A stretch of DNA of 64,000 nucleotides from Bradyrhizobium elkanii USDA 76 (GCF_023278185.1 NZ_CP066356.1:6068001-6132000), one strand, 5' to 3'. Numbered from the stretch's first letter, positions 26,191-35,363 are shown. A program made the numbers and translations. The notes: generated by a model from the sequence alone, not told the origin.

Positions 26191-27411
26191 GTGGCGGCCG
26201 AACCCAACTCACCTTCCCCGCCGGCCCGGATTCCGACGGGCGTCTGGGCGCTGGGTTTCGTGTCGATGCTAATGGACATCTCCTCGGAGATGATCCACGC
26301 GCTACTGCCGGTCTATCTCGTCACCGTGCTCGGCACCTCGATGGTGACGGTCGGCTTCATCGAAGGCATCGCGGAAGCCACCGCCTCGATCACAAAGATA
26401 TTCTCAGGCGCACTGTCCGACTGGCTTGGCAAGCGCAAGCTGCTGGCCGCGATCGGCTACGGAATTGCCGCCTTCACCAAGCCGGTGTTTCCGCTGGCGC
26501 CGACCGTCGACTGGCTGATCGCCGCCCGCTTCATTGACCGGGTCGGCAAAGGCATACGTGGCGCGCCACGCGATGCGCTCGTCGCCGATATCGCGCCCGC
26601 CGAATTGCGCGGCGCGAGCTTTGGGCTTCGGCAATCGCTCGACACCGTCGGTGCCTTCGTAGGTCCCCTGCTCGCCATCGCCCTGATGTGGGTCAGCGCC
26701 GATAATTTCCACGCGGTGTTCTGGCTCGCCGTGGTTCCGGCGTTTCTCTCGCTTGCCGTGATCGTCGTTGCCGTCGAAGAGCCGAGACGTCATGCCGACG
26801 ATGGCGGGACAAAAAATCCCCTGAGCCTCGCCGCTGCGAAGCAACTCGGGGAATCCTACTGGCGCGTGGTCGGGATCGGCGTCGTCTTCACGCTCGCCCG
26901 CTTCAGCGAAGCGTTTCTGATCCTGCGCGCACAAAATGTCGGACTTGGCGCGATGTGGATCCCCGCGGTGCTGGTGCTGATGAACATCGTCTATGCGCTA
27001 TCGGCCTATCCGGCCGGCGTGCTGTCCGACCGGATCAACCGCACTGGCCTGCTCGCACTCGGGCTCGTCTGCCTTGCTGCCGCCGATCTCGCGCTGGCGA
27101 CCCTTGCGAATCTCGGCGGGCTGGCGCTCGGCGTCATCCTTTGGGGCTTGCACATGGGACTGACGCAAGGCCTGTTCGCAACGCTGATCGCCGATGCCTC
27201 GCCCGCTTCGCTGCGTGGCACCGCCTACGGGTATTTCAACCTGTCGACCGGCGTCGCGATGCTTGGCTCAAGTGTTATCGCAGGCGCGCTGTGGGACGCA
27301 TTTGGGCCCGCCGCCACCTTCCTGAGCGGTCTTGCCTTTACCCTGCTGTCGCTCGCCGGGCTGCTTGCCATCGATACGAGCGGCAAGGGTGCGAACGATC
27401 GAGACCCTTGA
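26191..27411 (+). CDS. MFS transporter
   Basis: A 406-residue carrier with 12 predicted helices. MFS motif A is seen as GALSDWLGKRKLLAAIGY and its second-half counterpart as GVLSDRINRTGLLALG; RFIDRVGKGIRGAPRDAL is typical of a branch often annotated as multidrug or metal-resistance MFS. Start: GTG 26191 has GAGGAG 8 bases upstream; a TTG at 26170 is possible but lacks a site. It is preceded by the structured leader, suggesting that expression is controlled by premature termination. The exported substrate is unknown. Confidence 0.85.
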   Translation: MAAEPNSPSPPARIPTGVWALGFVSMLMDISSEMIHALLPVYLVTVLGTSMVTVGFIEGIAEATASITKIFSGALSDWLGKRKLLAAIGYGIAAFTKPVFPLAPTVDWLIAARFIDRVGKGIRGAPRDALVADIAPAELRGASFGLRQSLDTVGAFVGPLLAIALMWVSADNFHAVFWLAVVPAFLSLAVIVVAVEEPRRHADDGGTKNPLSLAAAKQLGESYWRVVGIGVVFTLARFSEAFLILRAQNVGLGAMWIPAVLVLMNIVYALSAYPAGVLSDRINRTGLLALGLVCLAAADLALATLANLGGLALGVILWGLHMGLTQGLFATLIADASPASLRGTAYGYFNLSTGVAMLGSSVIAGALWDAFGPAATFLSGLAFTLLSLAGLLAIDTSGKGANDRDP

Positions 27412-27458
27412 GGAGATGTCAGAGGATTTACGCAACAAGCCGCCTCGCCGCGCGCGCC

Positions 27459-28256
27459 TCACCCCTCCAGGCCGAGCTTCCACAGCGGCGGCAGGTCGGC
27501 GAAGGGCGGCGTGGTGTGGGCAATGACGATCGCGGCGCGCCGGCTGTCGGAATCGATCTTGCTGTTGATCGCCTTGACATGCGCCTTCACGGCATCGAGC
27601 CCGACACCGAGGATACCCGCGATCTCCTCGTTCGACTTGCCTTGCGCGATCCACGACGCCACCTCGATCTGGCGCGGCGTCAGCGCGGGAAATGCCAGCC
27701 GCAGGCGATCGCTCGGCGTCAGCGCCGCCAGCGTTCGCTCCTGCGCCTGGCGGTAGCCGCGTAGGATGTGCGGACGAAAACCCTGCATCCGGTCGCGCTC
27801 CTCGTCGCTGAACGCCGGCCGTCCCACCACGCGATGCCCGACAACCGTGACCACGTAACCGGCGTGCTCGAACGCGATCCCCATGATCCGCCGCGCCCCC
27901 GACGGCAGGAACACCTCCTTGGCAATCGGCAGCTCGACGAATTCCTCATCGCTGAAGAAATCCGACTCGCGCAGCGCGCGTTCGCCGTAGAACGCCGGAT
28001 CGTGCTGCCAGAACGGATGCGAGTGCATGTGCTTCGCAAACGCCTGCATGCCGCGGGCACGAACCTCCGGATCGTCGCCGACCGAAATCAACGACCGGAA
28101 ATCCCAGGTCGGACGATGGAACTCGGTGAAGCTCACCACCTCCGCATCGACCAGGCGGCCGACGCCGCCGAACAGGACACCAGGCAGCGTGTGCAGGTTG
28201 GACTCAGATTCGTAGAGACGAATGATCTCGTCGTTGAGTTTGCTGTCCCGTTGCAT
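27459..28256 (-). CDS. LuxR-family transcriptional regulator
   Basis: A 265-residue protein. The C-terminal GerE-type helix-turn-helix is clear: ALTPRQIEVASWIAQGKSNE, EIAGILGVGLDAVKAHVKAI. The N-terminal ~170 residues form a sensory domain resembling GAF/autoinducer-binding folds without the full set of acyl-homoserine-lactone residues that I can identify. It is divergent from the autotransporter gene with ~217 bp between starts, and may regulate it. A CTGCAAC...GTTGCAG dyad at 28300-28331 lies in the shared region. Confidence 0.85.
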   Translation of the reverse strand: MQRDSKLNDEIIRLYESESNLHTLPGVLFGGVGRLVDAEVVSFTEFHRPTWDFRSLISVGDDPEVRARGMQAFAKHMHSHPFWQHDPAFYGERALRESDFFSDEEFVELPIAKEVFLPSGARRIMGIAFEHAGYVVTVVGHRVVGRPAFSDEERDRMQGFRPHILRGYRQAQERTLAALTPSDRLRLAFPALTPRQIEVASWIAQGKSNEEIAGILGVGLDAVKAHVKAINSKIDSDSRRAAIVIAHTTPPFADLPPLWKLGLEG

Positions 28257-28473
28257 GGGATTCTGATCGACCAGGTTTGATTTGATTTTTTGGCGATCGC
28301 TGCAACGTCACGACGTGCCCACATGTTGCAGCAAAGCCTCGCTCGCCGTCTTATCGTTCGTGCGCGCGTTGGTATACCCCTTAGGGTAATGGCCAGATCG
28401 CATTCGATTACGGAATCTCTGCGCTGTGTCGAGTCCGACACATCGCGCGACGTCGTCAGGGGCAGTAACACGC

Positions 28474-31400
28474 ATGGCCCGGCGAAAGTTGCAACAATTC
28501 GAGTTACTACCGGGACTGAATGCGGTGACCCCATTGGAAGACGCAGCGGAACGTCCCGCTGTAGGACAGTTCGACGACACACGCGCTGATTGTTTCGAAG
28601 CAAAATCGCTCGCGCGCCACGGGCGCGCATTGCTTCGCGACGCCCTGCTGGGCACGACATCGCTGGTTGCGCTGGCGCTGCTCACGGCAACGGCGATGCC
28701 GTCCCATGCGGCCGACATCGTCTGGACCGGCGCCAACTCGTCGATCTGGACCGACCCGACCAACTGGCTCCCGAACGCCCTTCCGGCCAACCCCAATAAC
28801 GCGGTGATCGATACGACCTCGCCCAACCCCACGGCGATCGCAGGGACCGCGGGGCAAGCCACCAATGTCACTATTGGCCAAAACGCCAACGGCCAGCTGA
28901 CGATCTCGGGCGGCGGAACGCTGAACGACCTTAATGGCTTCATCGGAAACAATGCCGGTTCGAACGGCACCGTGACGGTCGATGGCTTCGGCTCGGTGTG
29001 GTTCAGTCCCGGCGTCACTGTCGGCGTGGCCGGCACCGGCACGCTGACGATCCAGAACGGCGGCACCGTGGCCGGCACCAACGGCCTGATCGGGTCTTTG
29101 CCCGGCTCGAGCGGGACTGCAACGGTCACCGGACCCAACTCGTCCTGGAACATGACTGACGATCTCGCTGTCGGCGCAAACGGAACCGGTGTGCTGACAA
29201 TCAAGGCTGGCGGCACCGTGAGCGATCGCAACGGCCGCGTCGGCTTTGTTCCCGGTTCGAGCGGCACCGTCACCGTCACCGGCCCCGGCTCGTCCTGGAC
29301 CAACTCGGCCGAACTCTATGTCGGCACCGCCGGCACCGGCACGCTGAACATCGAGAACCGCGGCGTCGTGAGCAACGGCGCCGGCTCCAATGCCTATATT
29401 GGCTATGTCTTCGGATCCAACGGCAACGCAACCGTCGATGGCGCCGGTTCATCGCTTCTCGTCGGCAAGGAGCTTCATGTCGGCTATGTCGGCACCGGCG
29501 TCCTCAACATCCAGAACGGCGGCGCGGTCAGCAACGACACGACCTTCATCGGCTCCAATGTGGGCTCCAACGGCAACGTCGTCGTCACCGGCGTCGGTTC
29601 GTCGCTGAGCAGCGCTGACTTCCTGTATGTCGGCTACTCCGGCACCGGCACGCTCGACATTCAAAATGGCGCCACGGTCACCAGCGCCCCCAGCGCGACT
29701 CGCGGGATTGCCGGTATCGGCGTCATTGCGGGCTCGAACGGCACGGTGACGATCGACGGCCCCGGGTCGTCCTGGACCCATGGCGGCATTCTCAATGTCG
29801 GAGGTGGCGGCACCGGCACGCTGACCATCCAGAACGGCGCGGTGGCCAGCATGATCGGCAGCGCCGTCGGCTTCCTCGCCGGCTCGAAAGGCACGGCCAC
29901 GGTCACCGGCTCCGGCTCGTCCTGGACCAACAGCTTCGCCCTGTTTGTCGGCGATGCCGGCACCGGCACGCTGACGATCCAGAACGGCGGCATCGTAACG
30001 ACGCCGCTTTTCGGTGTCGCCAATCAGGCTGGCTCGACCGGCACCGTCAATATCGGCGCCGGGCTCGGCCAGGCCGCCGCGGCGCCGGGCACGCTGAGCA
30101 CGCCGACCGTCACGTTCGGCGCCGGCACCGGCAGCATCGTCTTCAACCACACGTCTGCGAACTACACGTTCGACCCCGTCATCACAGGCGCAGGATCGCT
30201 GCTGGTGGAGGCCGGCAAGACCATCCTGACCGCAAACAGCACCTATACCGGCAACACCACCGTCGATGGCGGCACTCTCAGCGTCAACGGCTCGATCGCC
30301 TCCTCGTCCCTCACGTCCGTCAACGCGGGCGGCACGCTTGGCGGCAACGGCACCGTCGGTAACCTCACCATTGCCAGCGGCGGCACCGTGGCGCCGGGCA
30401 ATTCGATCGGCACGTTGAACGTCTCGGGCAATGTCAGCTTCGCGGCCGGCTCGATCTATCAGGTCGAAGCCAATGCCGCCGGCCAGTCCGACAGGATCGT
30501 CGCCACCGGCAAGGCGACACTCGGCGGCGGCAGCGTGCTGGCGCTGGCGCAGAACGGCACCTATGCGCCGCAAACCACCTACACCATCCTCACCGCGAAT
30601 AGCGGCGTCACCGGCACTTTTGCCGACGTCACCAGCAGCCTCACCTTCCTGAACCCGTCGCTGACCTATGATCCGGGCAATGTGTACCTGACCTTGGCGC
30701 GCAACAGCACGACCTTCCCTGATGTCGCGCAGACGCCGAACCAACTCGCGGTCTCCAACGCGCTCGAGGCGAGCGCGCAGACCAGCCCGCTGGTGGTCAG
30801 CATCCTCAATCAGAACGTCGCCGGCGCACGGCAGGCGTTCGACGCGCTGTCGGGCGAGATGCATGCCGGCGCGCAGACCGCGATGCTCGATGATTCACGC
30901 TATCTGCGCGATGCGGTGCTCGGCCGGTTGCGGCAATCCGCGTTTGCCGGCGATGCAGGGCCGATGGCCGCGCTCAGCGCCGGCGGTCCGCAGCTCGCGG
31001 CGATGGATTCGATGGCGGCCGCCTCCGCCCTTGCCTATGCCGGCGCGAGCCGTCCCGGCTTCCCGATCAAGGCGCCGCCGCTCGCGGCGCCCGTGCGGCT
31101 GCCCGACACCACTTTCTGGGCCCAGGGCGTCGGCGCCTGGGGCCGCTTCGGCGGTGACGGCAATGCGAGCGGCATGACGCGCGACCTCGCTGGGTTCTTC
31201 AGCGGCGTCGATCACCGCTTTGCGCCGAACTGGATCGCCGGCATCGCCGGCGGCTACACCAATTCCGCGTTGCGCATCGGCGACCGCGCGAGCTCGGCCA
31301 ACATCGACACCGCGCATCTCGCCGGCTATGTCGGCGCGACCTACGGCGCGGTCAATCTGCGCGGCGGCGCCTCGGCAAGCTTCAGCACGCTCGACAGCAG

Positions 31401-31938
31401 CCGTTCGATCGTGTTCCCGGGCTTCTTCGATACGGCGCGCGCCCGCTATGACGCGACCACGGCGCAGGTGTTCGGCGAGATCGGCTACGGGCTATCGCTC
31501 GGCCGCGCCGCGCTCGAGCCGTTCGCCGGCCTCGCCTGGGCCCACCTCAACACCGACAGTTTTGCCGAGACCGGCGGCAGCGGCGCCGCCGCGCTGCGCG
31601 GCGCGGGCAGCAATCAGGATGTCGGCTACTCCTCGCTCGGCGCCCGCATCGCCACCAGCTTCACCCTCACCAACGGCATGCAGCTGACGCCGCGCGCCTC
31701 GGTGGCCTGGCAGTACGCCTTCGGCGACGTGACCCCGACGGCGGCGCTCGCGTTCCAGAGCCTGGGAACCGGATTCACCGTGGCCGGCGTGCCGCTGGCG
31801 CGGAACGCGGCGCTGGTCGAAGGCGGGCTCGAGCTGCGGGTCACGCCGCAGGCCAGCATCGGCATCGCCTATGTTGGCCAGCTTGCCGACCGGGTCCAGG
31901 ACCACTCGGTAAAGGCCAGTTTTAGCTGGAAATTCTGA
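28474..31938 (+). CDS. Autotransporter outer-membrane protein with PEP-type passenger repeats
   Basis: A 1154-residue type V secretion protein. An extended signal region of about 80 residues ends at SHAA; the passenger (~80-860) contains about eight degenerate repeats built on GSSGTVTVTGPGSSWTNS and LYVGTAGTGTLTIQNGG, then a beta-strand repeat (NSTYTGNTTVDGGTLSVNG) and the APGNSIGTLNVSGN region. The last ~280 residues form the autotransporter beta-barrel and end in a terminal Phe (SFSWKF), as needed for barrel assembly. Start: ATG 28474 rather than 28426, based on AGGGGC upstream. The function is probably adhesion or surface display; the ligand is unknown. Confidence 0.9.
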   Translation: MARRKLQQFELLPGLNAVTPLEDAAERPAVGQFDDTRADCFEAKSLARHGRALLRDALLGTTSLVALALLTATAMPSHAADIVWTGANSSIWTDPTNWLPNALPANPNNAVIDTTSPNPTAIAGTAGQATNVTIGQNANGQLTISGGGTLNDLNGFIGNNAGSNGTVTVDGFGSVWFSPGVTVGVAGTGTLTIQNGGTVAGTNGLIGSLPGSSGTATVTGPNSSWNMTDDLAVGANGTGVLTIKAGGTVSDRNGRVGFVPGSSGTVTVTGPGSSWTNSAELYVGTAGTGTLNIENRGVVSNGAGSNAYIGYVFGSNGNATVDGAGSSLLVGKELHVGYVGTGVLNIQNGGAVSNDTTFIGSNVGSNGNVVVTGVGSSLSSADFLYVGYSGTGTLDIQNGATVTSAPSATRGIAGIGVIAGSNGTVTIDGPGSSWTHGGILNVGGGGTGTLTIQNGAVASMIGSAVGFLAGSKGTATVTGSGSSWTNSFALFVGDAGTGTLTIQNGGIVTTPLFGVANQAGSTGTVNIGAGLGQAAAAPGTLSTPTVTFGAGTGSIVFNHTSANYTFDPVITGAGSLLVEAGKTILTANSTYTGNTTVDGGTLSVNGSIASSSLTSVNAGGTLGGNGTVGNLTIASGGTVAPGNSIGTLNVSGNVSFAAGSIYQVEANAAGQSDRIVATGKATLGGGSVLALAQNGTYAPQTTYTILTANSGVTGTFADVTSSLTFLNPSLTYDPGNVYLTLARNSTTFPDVAQTPNQLAVSNALEASAQTSPLVVSILNQNVAGARQAFDALSGEMHAGAQTAMLDDSRYLRDAVLGRLRQSAFAGDAGPMAALSAGGPQLAAMDSMAAASALAYAGASRPGFPIKAPPLAAPVRLPDTTFWAQGVGAWGRFGGDGNASGMTRDLAGFFSGVDHRFAPNWIAGIAGGYTNSALRIGDRASSANIDTAHLAGYVGATYGAVNLRGGASASFSTLDSSRSIVFPGFFDTARARYDATTAQVFGEIGYGLSLGRAALEPFAGLAWAHLNTDSFAETGGSGAAALRGAGSNQDVGYSSLGARIATSFTLTNGMQLTPRASVAWQYAFGDVTPTAALAFQSLGTGFTVAGVPLARNAALVEGGLELRVTPQASIGIAYVGQLADRVQDHSVKASFSWKF
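28900..30050 (+). repeat. Degenerate tandem repeats inside the autotransporter passenger
   Basis: Units of about 140-170 bp recur, each containing GGCACCGGCACGCTGA-like and GGCTCGTCCTGGACC-like blocks. They encode the beta-helix rungs and are potential sites of slippage or recombination. Confidence 0.7.
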
Positions 31939-32000
31939 CCCGGCGGCGCCGCCGGACTGCTCCCCATCCCACGCCAATCCGGAGTGCCGATCAGCGATTT

Positions 32001-32013
32001 TTGCTGCATTGCA
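32001..32013. promoter_or_regulatory. PhaR-like TGC-rich element, imperfect
   Basis: TTGCTGCATTGCA, identical to the core of the perfect dyad at 33915. Here the right half is GCAC instead of GCAG. It lies 39 bases before the oxalate-type dyad of the 45-residue gene. Confidence 0.35.
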
Positions 32014-32052
32014 CAGTCGTGCATGCTGCTATGCAAACAAGTCCGTTGTATC

Positions 32053-32069
32053 TGGCATCTGGTATACAT
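32053..32069. promoter_or_regulatory. Oxalate-regulon dyad upstream of the 45-residue gene
   Basis: TGGCAT-CTGGT-ATACAT, one mismatch from the symmetric consensus. TTGTAT stands one base upstream in the -35 position. Confidence 0.6.
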
Positions 32070-32127
32070 AGTTTGGCTGCAGATGATGAGCCGGCCCATT
32101 GCTGGCCTCCAATGAAAGGGGACACCA

Positions 32128-32265
32128 ATGTCCAAGACCACTGCACTGACGCTCGCACCCTCTTCCACCCTGTTCGGCCGCCTGCTGGCCTCGATCGACC
32201 GCCTGCTGATGAAGAGCGCGGAGATCTCGAATCGCAACGGCGACCTGCCGCGCTTCGGCCTCTAA
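32128..32265 (+). CDS. Small protein of 45 aa, oxalate-regulon candidate
   Basis: A short frame from ATG 32128 to TAA 32265 with a GGGG-rich ribosome-binding site (AAAGGGGAC) at good spacing. The product starts MSKTTALTLAP, has an amphipathic helix (LFGRLLASIDRLLMKSAEI) and ends DLPRFGL. It has its own promoter-region dyad (32053-32069) and its own strong terminator (32341-32365), so it is a complete transcription unit. No family is recognised. Helical, basic-amphipathic small proteins of this size can be membrane-surface or carrier-modulating peptides, but no function is claimed. A longer coding unit is excluded by stops on both sides. Confidence 0.65.
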   Translation: MSKTTALTLAPSSTLFGRLLASIDRLLMKSAEISNRNGDLPRFGL

Positions 32266-32340
32266 GCCAAGGGATTTCCGGCGCTCTCCGCCGGATGCAG
32301 CGTTCGTCGCGAGATGCGACCTGACATTGAACCTTCGACC

Positions 32341-32370
32341 AATGGCCCCGATTTTCGGGGCCATTTCCTT
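32341..32370 (+). terminator. Terminator after the 45-residue gene
   Basis: AATGGCCCCG/CGGGGCCATT, a perfect 10-bp stem with ATTTT loop, followed by TCCTT. Confidence 0.85.
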
Positions 32371-32453
32371 GCGCGCTGAACTAGTCTCCCGGGGTGCCGG
32401 GGCTGAGTCCTGTGCGGCATAAGCGCGCGCCGCCCCTGCGACAGCTTGAACCT

Positions 32454-32470
32454 TGGCATATCGGATACCA
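32454..32470. promoter_or_regulatory. Oxalate-regulon dyad upstream of the first OxlT gene
   Basis: TGGCAT-ATCGG-ATACCA stands 2 bases after TTGAAC (32446-32451), in the promoter interval 54 bases before the start codon. Confidence 0.75.
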
Positions 32471-32523
32471 AGATGGCCGTCGCGCGCTCATAAGCAACGA
32501 CAAGGGGCGCACTGGGAGGATCT

Positions 32524-33816
32524 ATGTCGGACATGGTTCAGGCAACTGCGGCCCCTGCGGCCGCGCGTGTCAGCGACACCTATCGCTGGACGCAACTCGC
32601 GATCGGCGTCGCCGCGATGGTGATGATCGCAAATTATCAATACGGGTGGACGTTCTTCGTCCCCGACATCCAGAAGAAATTCGGATGGGATCGCGCATCG
32701 ATCCAATGGGCCTTCACGCTGTTCGTGCTGTTCGAGACCTGGCTGGTACCGGTCGAAGGCTGGTTCGTCGACAAATACGGTCCGCGCATCGTCGTGCTGG
32801 TCGGCGGCATCCTCTGTGCGCTCGGCTGGGCGATCAACGCGCAGGCGACGACACTGAACGGTTACTATCTCGGCATGATCATCGCCGGCATCGGCGCCGG
32901 CGGCGTCTACGGCACCTGCGTCGGCAATGCGCTGAAATGGTTTCCGGATAAACGCGGACTTGCCGCGGGCATCACCGCTGCCGGCTTCGGCGCGGGCTCG
33001 GCGCTCACGGTCGCACCGATCCAGGCGATGATCAAGGACTCCGGCTTCCAGACCACCTTCCTCTATTTCGGTCTCGGCCAGGGCATCATCATCGTGCTGC
33101 TCTCCTTCTTCCTGCTGGCGCCGAAGGCCGGACAGGTGCCGGCCGTCGTGGCGAATGCCAACATTATCCAGACCCGGCGCAACTATCAGCCGACCGAAGT
33201 GCTGCGGCAGCCGATTTTCTGGCTGATGTACTTCATGTTCGTGATCGTCGGCGCCGGCGGCCTGATGGTGACCGCGAACCTGAAGCCGATCGCGGTCGAC
33301 TGGAAGGTCGACAGCGTGCCGGTCACGCTGATGGCGGTGACGATGACGGCCGTGACCTTCGCGGCGACCATCGACCGCGTCCTCAACGGTCTGACGCGTC
33401 CGTTCTTCGGCTGGATCTCCGACATGATCGGCCGCGAGAACACGATGTTCATCGCCTTCGGCATGGAAGGCATCGGCATCTGGATGCTCTACCTCTGGGG
33501 ACACGATCCGGTTTGGTTCGTGCTGCTCTCGGGCTTCGTGTTCTTTGCCTGGGGCGAGATCTACTCGCTGTTCCCCTCGACCTGCACCGATACGTTCGGC
33601 GCCAAGTTCGCCACCACGAATGCGGGCCTGCTCTACACCGCGAAGGGCACCGCGGCGCTCTTGGTGCCGATCGCCAACTACATGCAGCAATCGTCGGGTA
33701 ACTGGGACAAGGTGTTCATCATCGCGGCGGGCGCCAACATCCTCGCCTCGCTGCTCGCGATCGCCCTGCTCAAGCCCTGGCGAAAAATCGTGGTCGCGAA
33801 ATCGGCTACGGCTTAA
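32524..33816 (+). CDS. oxlT: OxlT-type oxalate:formate antiporter, copy 1
   Basis: A 430-residue MFS carrier of the oxalate/formate antiporter family with 12 helices. Family landmarks include WAFTLFVLFETWLVPVEGW, VDKYGPRI, GAGGVYGTCVGNALKWFPDK, an arginine in TRPFFGW and a lysine in LYTAKGTAALLVP; charged residues in these helices are plausible partners for the dicarboxylate (by analogy). It exchanges external oxalate for internal formate at the cytoplasmic membrane. GGGAGGA precedes the ATG. It has its own dyad operator and terminator, and is a paralogue of the gene at 34047. Specificity for oxalate is inferred from the family plus the shared operator with the oxc/frc cluster. Confidence 0.85.
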   Translation: MSDMVQATAAPAAARVSDTYRWTQLAIGVAAMVMIANYQYGWTFFVPDIQKKFGWDRASIQWAFTLFVLFETWLVPVEGWFVDKYGPRIVVLVGGILCALGWAINAQATTLNGYYLGMIIAGIGAGGVYGTCVGNALKWFPDKRGLAAGITAAGFGAGSALTVAPIQAMIKDSGFQTTFLYFGLGQGIIIVLLSFFLLAPKAGQVPAVVANANIIQTRRNYQPTEVLRQPIFWLMYFMFVIVGAGGLMVTANLKPIAVDWKVDSVPVTLMAVTMTAVTFAATIDRVLNGLTRPFFGWISDMIGRENTMFIAFGMEGIGIWMLYLWGHDPVWFVLLSGFVFFAWGEIYSLFPSTCTDTFGAKFATTNAGLLYTAKGTAALLVPIANYMQQSSGNWDKVFIIAAGANILASLLAIALLKPWRKIVVAKSATA

Positions 33817-33841
33817 GCAACCGCCCTCCACCATCGCTTGC

Positions 33842-33873
33842 GAAGCGCCCGGTCAAAAGCCGGGCGCTTTTCG
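33842..33873 (+). terminator. Terminator between the two OxlT genes
   Basis: AAGCGCCCGG/CCGGGCGCTT, a 10-bp perfect stem with 7-base loop followed by TTCGTTTT. Confidence 0.85.
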
Positions 33874-33914
33874 TTTTGCCGTTGGGAAGAGGCCGTCCGG
33901 AGCGGCGGGCAGAT

Positions 33915-33930
33915 TTGCTGCATTGCAGCA
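33915..33930. promoter_or_regulatory. PhaR-like perfect dyad upstream of the second OxlT gene
   Basis: TGCTGCA-T-TGCAGCA (15-bp symmetric) contains CTGC-N3-GCAG, the form reported for PhaR, the regulator of polyhydroxybutyrate granule genes. It lies 20 bases before the oxalate-type dyad. Confidence 0.4.
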
Positions 33931-33949
33931 GAATGAAGGGCTTGCTTTC

Positions 33950-33966
33950 TGGAATATAGTATACCA
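33950..33966. promoter_or_regulatory. Oxalate-regulon dyad upstream of the second OxlT gene
   Basis: TGGAAT-ATAGT-ATACCA stands 2 bases after TTGCTT in the -35 position and 81 bases before the ATG. Confidence 0.7.
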
Positions 33967-34046
33967 ACTTCCGCCGAGCGCTTGCGACGATACGCCACAA
34001 TAATTGCGACACTCGGTCACAAGACCAGCGCGCTCGGGAGGACTTG

Positions 34047-35363
34047 ATGGTTTCCAGCAATACTGCCGTCACACAAGCTCAACCTTCGTCCAGCGGCTTC
34101 CGCTGGCTGCAGCTCGTCATGGGCATCGTCTGCATGGCGATGATCGCGAACCTGCAATATGGCTGGACGCTGTTCGTCGATCCGATCGACGGCGCGCACC
34201 ACTGGGGCCGCGCGGCGATCCAGTTCGCCTTCACGATCTTCGTGGTGACCGAGACCTGGCTGGTGCCGGTCGAGGCCTGGTTCGTCGACAAATACGGCCC
34301 GCGGCTCGTCATCATGTTCGGCGGCATCATGATCGCGCTCGCCTGGGTGTTGAACTCCTATGCCGACTCGCTCGCCTTGCTCTACACGGCCGCGGTGTTC
34401 GGCGGCATCGGCGCCGGCGCGGTGTACGGCACCTGCGTCGGCAACGCGCTGAAGTGGTTTCCCGATCGCCGCGGCCTCGCCGCCGGCGCGACCGCGGCCG
34501 GCTTCGGCGCCGGCGCCGCGCTCACGGTGGTGCCGATTGCAAAGATGATCGCCGCGAGCGGCTATCAGACTGCGTTCTTCGATTTCGGCATCGGACAGGG
34601 AATGATCGTCTTCCTGCTCGCCTTCTTCATCCAGCCGCCCGCGGTCTCGATCCCGCCGAAGAAGAAGCAGCTCAATCTGCCGCAGACCAAGGTCGACTTC
34701 ACGCCGCCGCAGGTGCTGCGCAGCCCGATCTTCTGGGTGATGTATCTAGTGTTCGTGATGGTCGCCGCCGGCGGCCTGATGGCGGCGGCGCAGATCGCGC
34801 CGATCGCGCACGACTACAAGATCGCGAACACGCCGGTCACGCTCGCCGGCTTCCAGATGGCCGCGCTGACATTTGCGATCTCGCTCGACCGCATCTTCGA
34901 CGGTTTCGGACGGCCGTTCTTCGGCTGGGTCTCCGACAATATCGGCCGCGAGCACACCATGTTCATCGCGTTCGGCACCGGCGCGCTGATGCTGCTCACG
35001 CTATCCACCTGGGGTCACAACCCGGTGGTGTTCGTGCTGGCGACCGCGGTCTATTTCGGCGTGTTCGGCGAGATCTACTCGCTGTTCCCGGCGACCTGCG
35101 GCGACACCTTCGGCTCGAAGTTCGCAACCACCAACAACGGCATGCTCTACACCGCGAAGGGCACCGCAGCGCTCTTGGTGCCTGCCGCCAGCATCGTTGC
35201 CGCCAGCTATGGCTGGCAGGCGGTGTTCGTGATCGCGGTCGCCCTCAACGCCACCGCGGCGCTGATGGCGCTGTTCGTGATCAAGCCGATGCGCCGCGCC
35301 TTCATCAACGGCAACGAGGCTGCCGCCGCGGAAGAGACCGCAACGAGCGCCAAAACGGCTTAA
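34047..35363 (+). CDS. oxlT: OxlT-type oxalate:formate antiporter, copy 2
   Basis: A 438-residue paralogue of the preceding carrier with the same landmarks (TETWLVPVEAW, YGTCVGNALKWFPDR, GRPFFGW, LYTAKGTAALLVP). It differs mainly in the central loop, which is longer and lysine-rich (PPKKKQLNLPQTK), and in the C-terminal tail. ATG 34047 has GGGAGG 7 bases upstream; a TTG just before it is less likely. It is separated from copy 1 by a terminator and its own dyad, so the two are independently transcribed. Different affinity, or a different substrate such as another small dicarboxylate, is possible. Confidence 0.83.
   Translation: MVSSNTAVTQAQPSSSGFRWLQLVMGIVCMAMIANLQYGWTLFVDPIDGAHHWGRAAIQFAFTIFVVTETWLVPVEAWFVDKYGPRLVIMFGGIMIALAWVLNSYADSLALLYTAAVFGGIGAGAVYGTCVGNALKWFPDRRGLAAGATAAGFGAGAALTVVPIAKMIAASGYQTAFFDFGIGQGMIVFLLAFFIQPPAVSIPPKKKQLNLPQTKVDFTPPQVLRSPIFWVMYLVFVMVAAGGLMAAAQIAPIAHDYKIANTPVTLAGFQMAALTFAISLDRIFDGFGRPFFGWVSDNIGREHTMFIAFGTGALMLLTLSTWGHNPVVFVLATAVYFGVFGEIYSLFPATCGDTFGSKFATTNNGMLYTAKGTAALLVPAASIVAASYGWQAVFVIAVALNATAALMALFVIKPMRRAFINGNEAAAAEETATSAKTA

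Noticed and set aside
28369..28378. TTGGTATACC before the autotransporter as an eighth oxalate-type site
   Set aside because: Only one half of the dyad is present (the partner reads CCCTAA or TTAGGG), so it is within chance expectation.
28880..30060. Regularly spaced repeats that could suggest a CRISPR array
   Set aside because: Units are long, degenerate and in frame, and encode the autotransporter beta-helix; there are no short identical repeats with unique spacers and no cas genes.
31940..31955. CCGGCGGCGCCGCCGG palindrome right after the autotransporter stop
   Set aside because: Perfect but without a T-run or loop; GC-rich palindromes of this length are common here, so it was not called as a terminator.
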